Both the position numbers and the translations under genes were made by a program. The notes beneath the pieces were generated by a model that worked only from the letters and a program-made list of their open reading frames with translations, was not told the origin of the DNA and did no database searches. Of a DNA stretch of 40,488 nt, positions 32,666 through 40,488 are shown one piece after another (the first letter of the stretch is position 1; the number at the start of each line of letters is the position of its first letter). The stretch is taken from positions 1 through 40,488 of the forward strand of contig MCFE01000742.1 of NCBI GenBank assembly GCA_002104905.1. Direction: 5' to 3'. The DNA is from Basidiobolus meristosporus CBS 931.73 (taxonomy: Eukaryota; Basidiobolomycota; Basidiobolomycetes; Basidiobolales; Basidiobolaceae).

Positions 32666-33518
32666 TTAGCAGAAGCAGTCAATCCCTTCGCTTTCGTGGT
32701 CTCAAAGACACGTCGATTGGATCATCACCCAGGCACTACGTCATAAGGCTGTCAAGCAGTGTCTCTGGAGTGGGGTTGGATTGAAGGGCTACCCCATCTC
32801 TGTGCCATCCCATACTCATGCTCTATTTGTTATGTATAATCGACCTCCCCTGACGATCTACCCAATGACCAATAGAATCTTCAGAGAACGGATTTGGTTG
32901 TAGTGTAGCTGAGATGCATTCCTTGTTAGGAATGGTCTCGTGGAAACAGTCAATCATAATGAAATGATTGTGCGAGGTGAAACGGTGTTAAGCGACATGA
33001 TTGTGCAATAATGCCGATCCGGTAAGAGCCCAAGGTGTTTAATACAATAAAGTTGTATCTGAACCCGTCATTCTTACACTAATGGCAGTCCTCCGTACCA
33101 GGGTAGCATTGTCTAGCATTCCCCCGACACATCACACTTCACAACGGTAAGTTGCGAAGGTTCAATCCCCACTCTATGCGCTGTCTGAAAGTTCTACATA
33201 CTAATACCGGAGTCCCAGCCAAGGTATGAACTTACGAACACTATCATCGAATACTCACACAATAAGGAAGAGCTCAATACTCGTCAGCATGCCATAGCAT
33301 TGTGTAGAAGGATGAATCACCGTATGTGCAAATCGGTGGCACACGAAAGTAAGGTAGTATGTACGACAACAACCAATATAAAACCAAGGTACACATTTAT
33401 ATAGGTTAGATTAAGTTAACAAACAAGGATGAGGGGGGTTAGGTTCACACAGCTTCCATTATGAACAAATATTCTACAGATCTTGTACAAAAAAGAAAGC
33501 ACTTTCACAAAAGCGAGT
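32666..33518. other. Intergenic DNA, no gene seen
   Basis: No open frame with a recognisable domain. A GGTTCAATCCC motif at ~33160 is not part of a tRNA-like fold. Confidence 0.4.
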
Positions 33519-34415
33519 TTAAAGCAGTAAGCTAGCAGTGACTGCAGTTAAAGGTAGCAGTAGTTTGGCTTTCACAATAGCTATAATACATATACTAGAG
33601 GCAACCATCGTCAATGCGATGATATACGGTTTCTCTGTTGCCAAAAGGGCCATGGCAATCCGGCTTGCAGCCTGTGATCCCACCAACAGGACGCCACATA
33701 ATAGCACAAAGAGCAAGGGGAATTCAAAAGAAAACAGGCGATTGATCAATCGGACCAGAGTATTGAATAAATATAGCGAAATCAAGAAAACCGCTTGTAC
33801 TAGCATCAACAAACTGGCAATGGCTATGGTCAGGAAGAGCAACACTAGAAATTCTTTGGCACCAGTTATCGCAGCAAACACGCCGGTGATGCCAAAAAGT
33901 AGAAGGAACTGCTTTATCCCGGTGATCGCGACCGCTACGGACGACACTGCGAAGATGATGACCGTCTCCTGAACTCCCAAGAAGCTTGCTACCGTGCTAG
34001 CCAAAACAAATATCCCCAAGAACTTTTGGGTGCTGGTCACAGTGGCGGTGACCAGTGAGAAACTAAATACAATGAAGAATTCCTTTGCAGTGCAAACCAT
34101 CGTTGTGGTCGCCGCCAAAGTTAAAATGGTCAACAGGTCACCCACATTGGGGACCACAGATGCCACTGAAGCTAGTAGCAGTGCCATAAGGAGTTCCCGT
34201 GGGCTGGCCACGACTGCCGCCACAACAATCATCCCCAATATGACCAAGAGCTCATGAGTGACCACAGACATGAGCTTAGCCCGAGTGCTACGTACGAAGG
34301 GGACAACGGAAACCCCCAACGTAGTTCTAAGGTTGACACTTTTGCCGAACAGGGTGATAATTTTAAATGAGGAGATGTTTGGAAGCGGCTGGGGGATGAT
34401 GGGTGATTCGGACAT
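33519..34415 (-). CDS. Hydrophobic protein with nine tandem 19-residue membrane repeats, function unknown
   Basis: A 298-residue, single-exon protein starting at ATG 34415 (MSESPIIPQP). I do not recognise the family. After ~50 non-repetitive residues, positions 52-222 split without gaps into nine units of exactly 19 residues. Examples are TAKEFFIVFSFSLVTATVT, GIKQFLLLFGITGVFAAIT and GAKEFLVLLFLTIAIASLL. Each unit opens with a short polar patch of pattern x-x-(K/R/Q)-(E/K/Q)-(F/L/T)-(L/F/V) and continues with ~13 hydrophobic residues, so one unit could be one membrane-spanning or re-entrant helix. The DNA of the units is widely diverged, with many synonymous-type changes, yet length and pattern are kept, which argues for selection on the protein. 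Two more hydrophobic stretches follow to the C-terminus. A TATATATA box lies ~120 bases upstream. No enzyme motif is visible. Confidence 0.65.
   Translation of the reverse strand: MSESPIIPQPLPNISSFKIITLFGKSVNLRTTLGVSVVPFVRSTRAKLMSVVTHELLVILGMIVVAAVVASPRELLMALLLASVASVVPNVGDLLTILTLAATTTMVCTAKEFFIVFSFSLVTATVTSTQKFLGIFVLASTVASFLGVQETVIIFAVSSVAVAITGIKQFLLLFGITGVFAAITGAKEFLVLLFLTIAIASLLMLVQAVFLISLYLFNTLVRLINRLFSFEFPLLFVLLCGVLLVGSQAASRIAMALLATEKPYIIALTMVASSICIIAIVKAKLLLPLTAVTASLLL
33750..34262 (-). repeat. Nine tandem 57-bp units encoding 19-residue repeats
   Basis: The period is exactly 57 bp over nine units, with no indels. Units are clearly related at protein level but strongly diverged at nucleotide level, unlike a young minisatellite. 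Confidence 0.75.
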
Positions 34416-34533
34416 CCTGTACGGTAATATAAACAACTTCCACTGGTATGGGTCAGTATTTGTTCAATGCTATGTGACGCTATCCAAGTGGTTATAACAA
34501 AGAACTCTACGCATTTCGAGGCAGTGTGTCGGC

Positions 34534-34541
34534 TATATATA
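34534..34541 (-). promoter_or_regulatory. TATA box of the 19-residue-repeat gene
   Basis: TATATATA, palindromic, ~119-126 bases upstream of ATG 34415 on the minus strand, leaving room for a 5' UTR of ~90 bases. Confidence 0.5.
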
Positions 34542-36774
34542 GGCCTCAACAAAGTATGACATCAGTGCGGTCGTATGTCAAAATCGGATGGAGAATTACG
34601 AACAAATAACAGCTTACGATGTCAAGGGGTTTGTGAGATCACGATCACCGCCCAAATGGTTGCAGCTCAGATTATCTAGCTAGGGCAACTGAGTCATCCT
34701 GAAGGCGTTTCCTTTCCGCGAGGCCCCATCATTGGTGATCCAGTGATAAAACGGAGTAGAGCACCCACCCACTGTGTTGAGGAGCTGTGCGAGAGCCTGT
34801 TGTTTGCCATGCTGGATTAGATCCCGCTCACGATGGTCTATGATGTGCCTACTTTCTTTGGTATGTCCACTGGCCGATCCGCCACCCATCACTGCGTGAG
34901 TCTGTTAAACACCAAAGCCTGGATCCTGTGGCATCCCAGCCACCTCTGGAAATACTCAAAGCTCGTGAGCCGGGAATGCTTAAGATGCTACAAGATAATG
35001 CGATTCTCGCCATCATATTTGAAACCTCATCAGCGTTGCTTTCGGGCCATCAGGTGACCTTTATTATCTCCAAGAGACATGCACAGATAGCTTGAAGACA
35101 GGCGATTCAGATAATGTAGATGCTCCCGCAGGGCCGTGATTGGCTACGCCGTGGACAAAACCAGTTAGGAAGAGGAGCACCTTGATTATATCCCCGCCAA
35201 ACATTCACCAAAGGGATATTAGTGTCGATAAGTACAATGCATGAAAGATTCACGAAGATTGGCGATGAAAATAATGCGCAACTGTTTCGAGTCTATTTGC
35301 ATTAGCTTTCAATGGAGCAGTGTCATCTATTTGGTGCGAGTGTTAGTCATGCAGTTCCCTATGCCTTGGTGGATCTTGATGTTTGAGATTTCAAATTGGG
35401 AGTAAGATAAGCGGCCTTGAATGCAACTGCGACAACTATTGCGAGATCGTGGTTGGGAGTGGCTTGTGAGGAATGGCTGACTATGGCATGCGTGTTGTGA
35501 TGTCTCAAACGCTTCCGAATCCTCAGCTTCCTACCTGGATGCAAAAGCTGATGACTGCTTTTGATATGCACCGCCGGAAAGGTCGAGCGAAGGCGCCTTT
35601 GAACGTAGCAGCACCATTTTCCTTTGCATGCCGCTAATGTGCTGTCTTATGGTTTATGTTGTATGGATTGCTGCTTTTGGCCGGGGTAAATAGTTATGAT
35701 AAGATAACCTGGATATGAAATACCGGAATTCCTTCATTTAGCCTCAGCAATTCCCGATTAATCAATGCCTGATGTTCACCAGTATGAATAGTCATCCAAC
35801 CCTCAAATACCCGGAACAGCTCGCATGTGATCCGTTTAAAGTAGATCTCCTTGTGATCCGCTACTACGTAGACATTACAATTGAGCCCCCAGCCCATTTA
35901 ATGTCGGCTCTGATGATGCCTAGTAGGGCAGCTCGGATTCTAATATTTAAAGTTGACTTGATTGACTTGTCCGTTGGGCAGTCCATAATGCCAAATGTAC
36001 ATACACACACACGCACGCACACACACACACATTTATATATACATATGTGCAGGAATGAATCTAAGCGTGAACATGGATCTTCATCTATGCCAAATATACT
36101 TGAGTGCGTCCTTACTCAATCGACTGGGCGCTGTCAGGTCAACTGCTCACAATTAGTACCGATTGTACAGTGGCTAGTATTGAATATTGCTATCATTTTT
36201 GACCTACAGTAAATGGTGGCTGGGTTTTGTGCTGTCTAGCATGTTCCTACTTGATTGGCTGCCCTCAACCAGTAATCAGCACCAATTATCGACTGCGATA
36301 CACACAGTACACGGCTCAATGGATGTTATATTTACTCTCTGGTTTTAGCAAATTCCTTGATTACAGTACCAAGATAACCGGTATGTGGTAAGGTGCACCA
36401 GATGATTTGTAGGCCTCCGCCTGGATTGCTTCAAGGAGTGTTTGGCAGTGATATGCATGTGTCACTATACATATTTCATATCTGTTGTGGAGATTTAGTT
36501 CTACACATTCTCCAGTATATATTGCCAAGGCACAGGTTGATCAAAGTAAGGGAAACAGGAAAAACCAAGTCTTATTGTTTAGACCTTCAATAATACAAGG
36601 TTAGAGGTACTTTAGATTGAATCCAGTATGAGTGTTTCCTCCAATATCAAGCTTCCTTAATTATAGCATGCACATCAATTTTAAACCATTGCTTTGGCAA
36701 TTGACACAAAAGATTCCTATATTATTACTACTGGCTAAAGATAAGGTAGTTGTGAAATGATGAAGCCTTAACTT
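34542..36774. other. Intergenic DNA, no convincing gene
   Basis: Short open frames only. One minus-strand ATG frame (35897-35694, 67 codons, start MGWGLNCNVYVV) has a protein-like composition but no known domain. A (CA)n microsatellite with CG interruptions lies at ~36001-36031. Confidence 0.4.
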
Positions 36775-37016
36775 ACTTACCCTGTGAGAGTATAGCTGTA
36801 ATGTTGAAAGAATCTGCAATATACTGAAAATGTTTGAGAGACCAAGTGTACTATATGATCTTGACATTTTGAATGCAAATGTGGTATTCATAGTTTCATG
36901 TTGTCTTGGCAGAGCAATATGTAAAACAGGCATAGGAAGGACCTAAGAGTATATTCAGAAAGCTTGGACCTATTAGACAACTCTTAGATCATTCATGTCT
37001 CAGGTACATGTCACTT
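36775..37016 (+). repeat. Degenerate repeat family, copy 3 (interrupted by a LINE)
   Basis: This resembles the 19130-19430 and 19505-19850 repeats over their first ~220 bases: GTTGAAAGAAT.TGC.ATACTG, then TCTTGGCAGAGCAATATGTA, then CATGTCTCAGGTACATG. The similarity stops where LINE unit B begins, so that LINE appears to have inserted into this copy. Confidence 0.45.
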
Positions 37017-37468
37017 AAGGGAGGGAAAGTCACCAAGGTAGGTGAAATCTTTATTTGATTTCAGACAGGTCTAACTACAAACAAAGAAGCCAGCTGGGAA
37101 TAGAAGATTCCCAAAGTAAACACTAAGTTGAATATGAATAAATCTAAGCTAAAGTTAAGGCAGTATCCCAGAGTACACTGGAGTTCCGGTTCATGGGGGA
37201 GTTAGGTAGATAAGCTTGAGAGATATAATAATCCTTTAGGAAGTGGGTAACAGCAGGTGAAGGGGAGTTTTTGATAAGTGAAGCAAATCTTGAGAGCAGA
37301 GATTCCTCTAATGAGAAGGTCTGGTAAACTGCAGAATCAGGAAACTCTTCAAAGGCATGGTCAGTAGGTTCCCACAAAAATTGGTCAGAGATATTTTGAG
37401 AGAATTGTTTGGCAATACTTTTGTCAAGTACTACCTCTAGAGTGTAATGGTTGATAAATCTCATTTAA
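37017..37468 (-). mobile_element. LINE unit B: 3' end with ORF1-like fragment
   Basis: A 5'-truncated, minus-strand non-LTR retrotransposon copy. Its reading frame (37464-37144) begins exactly where similarity to unit C begins, at MRFINHYTLEVVLDKS, and ends with a stop before a 3' UTR of ~125 bases. The 3' tail contains an AATAAAG motif and the shared GATTTCACC...GGTGACTTTCCC end. No reverse transcriptase lies between the ORF and the tail. Confidence 0.75.
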
Positions 37469-38221
37469 TAGGGGGGTGGGAAAGTCTCCAAGTTGGTGAA
37501 ATCTTTATTTGAGTCAAGAACTAATCTAAGTACAAATAAAGAAGCCAAGTAAGTAGTCTAGAATCTCTCTAATAAGTAATCTAGCTTATGTTTTGTCTCA
37601 TCTCTAATGTTTGTTTCAACAAAGTAAAGCTTATGAGGGGTAAATGTAAAATAGAAGGGTTTTGGGGGAAGTACTAATTGTAGATGCTTCTGATCAAATA
37701 ATCCAAGACTGGAACCAAGCCTGGGACTAGGTGTAGTAGGAAAGGTGTGTGGACTTGTAAGTAGCTCTGCAACATAGATCTTGGATGGTCCTGTGCCAGT
37801 AGCCATGATTTCTTAGCTTTTTGAAGTGTTGAAGCAAGCTCTGTTACTACAGCAGAGCCAACCAGGGTGTGCCAGCAGGAAGATGTTAGAGAGGAGTTAG
37901 ATTTAAGCCATTGTTTGATGGAGGGGTTATGTAATTTCTGAAGTTTGACTAGGAAGGAAGCATGGAGATAGACCATTTGGATTTGGTATGGGTAGAACCC
38001 AAAGGCTCCTTTAGTTGCATGCATATTGGGAGATACTGGAAGATAGGGTACCAAGGATCTGATACACTGATGGAGAAGTTTATATTCAGGTGGAACTTTG
38101 AGTCAGTGCCATGTTGAAAAAATGGCAGGCCTAGATATATTGCTGTAGGTTTTGGCAGAATGCTAGTGTTCTGTATAGGGTTAGGGTGTAGGTGTTATAG
38201 TCAGGGCTAGGAAAGGGTAGG
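37469..38221 (-). mobile_element. LINE unit A: 3' end of a reverse-transcriptase-bearing copy
   Basis: A 5'-truncated, minus-strand LINE. Its translation (frames between 38200 and 37558, with at least one frame change) aligns with unit D: YLGLPFFQHGTDS against YLGFPFLPTGLDS, and KGAFGFYPYQI against LGAFGFMPYRI. The 3' tail has the family end, GATTTCACCAACTTGGAGAC followed by TTTCCCACCCCCCTA. It covers only the region after the catalytic RT motifs, so it is dead. Confidence 0.75.
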
Positions 38222-38983
38222 GGAGGGAAAGTCACCAAGGTAGGTGAAATCCTTATTTGATTTCAGACAAGTTTAACTGCAAATAAAGAAGCCAGCTGGG
38301 AATAGAAGATTCCCAAAGTAAACACTAAGTTGAATATGAATAAATCTAAGCTAAAGTTAAGGCAGTATCCCAGAGTACACTGGAGTTCAGGTTCATGGGG
38401 GAGTGAAGTAGATAAGCTTGAGGGATATAATAATCCTTTAGGAAGTGGGTACAGCAGGTGAAGGGGAGTTTTTGATAAGTGAAGTGAATCTTGAGATCAG
38501 AGACTCCTCTAATGAGAAGGTCTTGTAAACTGGAGAATCAGGAAACTCTTTAAAGGCATGGTTGGAAGGTTCCACTAAAACTGATCAGAGACATTTTGAG
38601 AGAATTGTTTGGCAATACTTTTGTCAAGTACTACCTCCAGAGTGTGATGGTTGATAAATCTCATGTTGACAATCTTGGATAAGTTATAACCTTGTTGCTT
38701 GAGATACATCCTATGCTCAGATATAGGAATAAACTCCACATTGGCAAAGTAGCAGACAGCCCAGTCAGTAGCAGGAGGCAAATCAAAAGTGGCAGGAAAC
38801 TTTCTTTTGGTCTTGGGAGAAGCAGCAGGATGTCTTGAGGAAGCAGAAACAGACTTTTTGACAACTTCAGAGTAGGAAGAGTGAGCAGGAGCAGATGATT
38901 CTTGGGGAGTCTTGTTGGCAGGAAGAGTTGGCACAGGGACAATAAATTCTTGCAGATCAGAGAAGGCAGAAAAGAGCTTTAGG
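38222..38983 (-). mobile_element. LINE unit C: ORF1-like protein with the shared 3' tail
   Basis: A minus-strand copy. The frame is open from the junction at ~38980 to a stop at ~38577, encoding a Ser/Pro/Lys-rich segment (SSYSEVVKKSVSASS) followed by ATDWAVCYFANVEFIP. It then aligns with unit B through MRFINHHTLEVVLDKS. Compared with B, it has a premature TAG after SDQF and a nearby frameshift. It ends in the same 3' tail as the RT-bearing units, with no RT in between. The protein resembles LINE ORF1 (gag-like) products in composition, but I see no zinc knuckle. Confidence 0.7.
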
Positions 38984-39987
38984 GGGGGAGACAGTCACCA
39001 ACAGGTGAAATCTTTATTTCAGTTGAAACAAAGAAGCCAGTGCTACTGTTGTAGCTTTTATACAAGAGTGTGTAGCTGAGGGGAATTTGTAGGTAAGTTA
39101 AAAGAAGTGATGATAGTTCTACAGTGCTCAAGACACTGTTCAGTTGGAAGGGGGGTAGCAAGAGAGGTAAGAATGACTTGTGAACAACATTAATGAAGGG
39201 AATGTAATAAGGATTGATATTCATCATAAAGGGAGTGTGCTGCTGCAGATATTGCTGCCAAAGGTCTGTCAAGTACTTTAGGTAGGCCAGCTAGGGTTTT
39301 TCTGACTGCAGAATAAATTCAGCAAACTTCTTGACTTCAGGATCTCCAAGTATAGTTCTCCAGCAGGAGCCAGGTGTTGTGTGGTGTGTTCTCTTCCAGG
39401 CCTTAATCAGTGGGTTGTTGCAGTTGTGAAGTCTGAGGTATAACCTGGTTCTAAGGTAGAGAAGTCTGATCCTATAGGGCATAAACCCAAAAGCACCAAG
39501 AATAGCATGTCTGTAGGGGCATTCAGGCAAATGAGGCACCAAGGAGGTAATGCACCATACTGCAAACTTGTCAAGCTTAGTGCATTCTCTAGAAGTAAGA
39601 GAGAGAAGTGGTAAGCCAAATTCCAGGACAGGGAAGACAAACTGCTTGAGTAGAAGGAGGCAGCAGGGAGTTGAAGTTGTAGGAGGAGTAACAGCCAGTA
39701 GCTTGTGGAGTGCCTTTCTTGCCAGGATAATTCTCTTCTTCAGGTGTGCTCCAGAGTCTAGTCCAGTAGGAAGGAAAGGAAAGCCAAGATATGTAGCAGA
39801 AACCTGAGCAGGTAGAGTGGAGTTCTCCAAGTTGATGGGGGAGCCCAAAGGTACTGTCTTTGCAATAGAAAGCTGAAGATTATTCTTCTGCAGATACTGG
39901 TGGATGGTCTGGGAGTCTTGTTGCACATTGGAGGAGGATATTCTGATGTCATCAGCAAAGAGAGTAACCAGGCAGTCAGCTGAGAGT
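38984..39987 (-). mobile_element. LINE unit D: reverse transcriptase C-terminal half
   Basis: A minus-strand non-LTR retrotransposon copy. Just inside the right boundary, the frame reads LVTLFADDIRISSSNVQQD (~39970-39910), containing the catalytic FADD motif of LINE-type reverse transcriptase. The frame continues through KTVPLGSPINLENSTLP and YLGFPFLPTGLDS to an in-frame TAG at 39291-39293, beyond which similarity to unit A goes on to ~38979. The 5' part (endonuclease and RT N-terminus) is missing because an LTR element interrupts it at 39988. The 3' end is GGTGACTGTCTCCCCCCCTAA. Confidence 0.85.
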
Positions 39988-40222
39988 TGTTGTGTTGTAT
40001 TATGATTAGTTTGGGGCTTGTTCTACAATGTAGAGGCTAATCAACAATATACAACAACTTCCAGTATGCTAATACTGAAATAGCTTATTGGGAGTTTGAT
40101 ATACCAATAGGAGATATAACTTTCACTAATTTGCTCAATCTTGGGCTCAAAATATACTGTAGGCAGTGTTTATCACTTCTACAGCAGTGTTCTGACCTTC
40201 TGTCAACTAATGGGCTTATTTA
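39988..40222 (-). mobile_element. Truncated LTR of the same Ty3 family, capped by telomere
   Basis: The reverse complement matches the last ~232 bases of the 377-7843 element's LTRs, from AAATAAGCCCATTAG to the terminal ACACAACA, with few substitutions and no evident indels. The canonical LTR end lies at 39988, inside the RT gene of LINE unit D. The other side stops inside the LTR. In the intact LTR the next bases after TTATTTA (in this orientation) would be CTTTTATAG; here they are GGGTTAGGG. Confidence 0.9.
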
Positions 40223-40488
40223 GGGTTAGGGTTAGGGTAGGGTAGGGTTAGGGTTAGGGTTAGGGTTAGGGTTAGGGTTAGGGTTAGGGTTAGGGTTAGG
40301 GTTAGGGTTAGGGTTAGGGTTAGGGTTAGGGTTAGGGTTAGGGTTAGGGTTAGGGTTAGGGTTAGGGTTAGGGTTAGGGTTAGGGTTAGGGTTAGGGTTA
40401 GGGTTAGGGTTAGGGTTAGGTTAGGGTTAGGGTTAGGGTTAGGGTTAGGGTTAGGGTTAGGGTTAGGGTTAGGGTTAGGGTTAGGGTT
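40220..40488 (+). repeat. Telomere, (TTAGGG)n
   Basis: 269 bases of TTAGGG repeats with the G-rich strand running to the right end of the window, as at a right-hand chromosome terminus. Near the base two shortened TAGGG units occur (~40238-40247), and one TTAGG unit occurs at 40416-40420; the rest is regular. Confidence 0.98.

Noticed and set aside
36001-36031. CA-rich tandem tract as a possible CRISPR-like or functional array
   Set aside because: A simple dinucleotide microsatellite; no spacers. No CRISPR array is expected or seen in this eukaryotic sequence.
38176-38186. Interstitial TAGGGTTAGGG
   Set aside because: Only 11 bases. In the element's frame it reads as part of HPNPIQN, which aligns with SPINLEN in unit D, so it is most simply coding sequence.

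Overview
This is the right-hand end of a fungal chromosome. The last 269 bases are an uninterrupted TTAGGG tract running 5'->3' to the end of the window, so this is a real chromosome terminus. Fungal origin is supported by a sphingolipid C9-methyltransferase-type gene, by short (53-90 nt) GT-AG introns with CTAAC-like branch sites close to the acceptor, and by CE4 chitin deacetylases with hevein-type chitin-binding modules. The Ty3 polyprotein and the remnant of a CACTA/Tnp2-like transposase look basidiomycete-like to me, whereas CBM18-CE4 fusions are better known from other fungal lineages. I therefore do not assign a phylum.

Layout from left to right. 1-376: unassigned flank. 377-7843: a complete but disabled Ty3/gypsy LTR retrotransposon with ~1.2 kb LTRs. 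7844-~8600: eroded CACTA-like transposase remnant, followed by a pair of diverged direct repeats. ~10.2-13.0 kb: GC-richer DNA with no convincing gene. 13049-14437 (+): sphingolipid C9-methyltransferase. 15447-17626 (+): seven-exon carnitine O-acetyltransferase with a C-terminal AKL. 17.7-21.2 kb: AT-rich, repeat-derived DNA. 21212-26708 (-): three nearly identical chitin deacetylase genes in tandem, each with three exons. 26.8-31.4 kb: no recognised gene. 31483-32665 (-): three-exon mitochondrial Tim44-like-domain protein. 33519-34415 (-): a single-exon, extremely hydrophobic protein containing nine tandem 19-residue repeats, which I do not recognise. 34.5-36.7 kb: nothing convincing. 37017-39987 (-): four nested, 5'-truncated LINE copies. 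39988-40222: a piece of the same LTR family as at 377-7843, truncated and capped directly by telomere repeats (40220-40488).

Two themes stand out. First, the chromosome end is built from retroelements. LINE copies of two types (one with reverse transcriptase, one with an ORF1-like protein only) share a 3' tail that ends in a C-run followed by CTA/CTAA. The outermost LINE was interrupted by an LTR element, which was broken and healed by telomere addition at a TTTA microhomology. This resembles the telomere-associated MoTeR pair of Magnaporthe in outline, but homology to it is not shown. Second, the gene-bearing part combines housekeeping-type metabolic genes (sphingolipid methylation, acetyl-carnitine shuttle, a mitochondrial protein) with an amplified, homogenised cluster of secreted chitin-modifying enzymes. 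The best candidate for something undescribed at the protein level is the 19-residue transmembrane-repeat protein at 33.5-34.4 kb.
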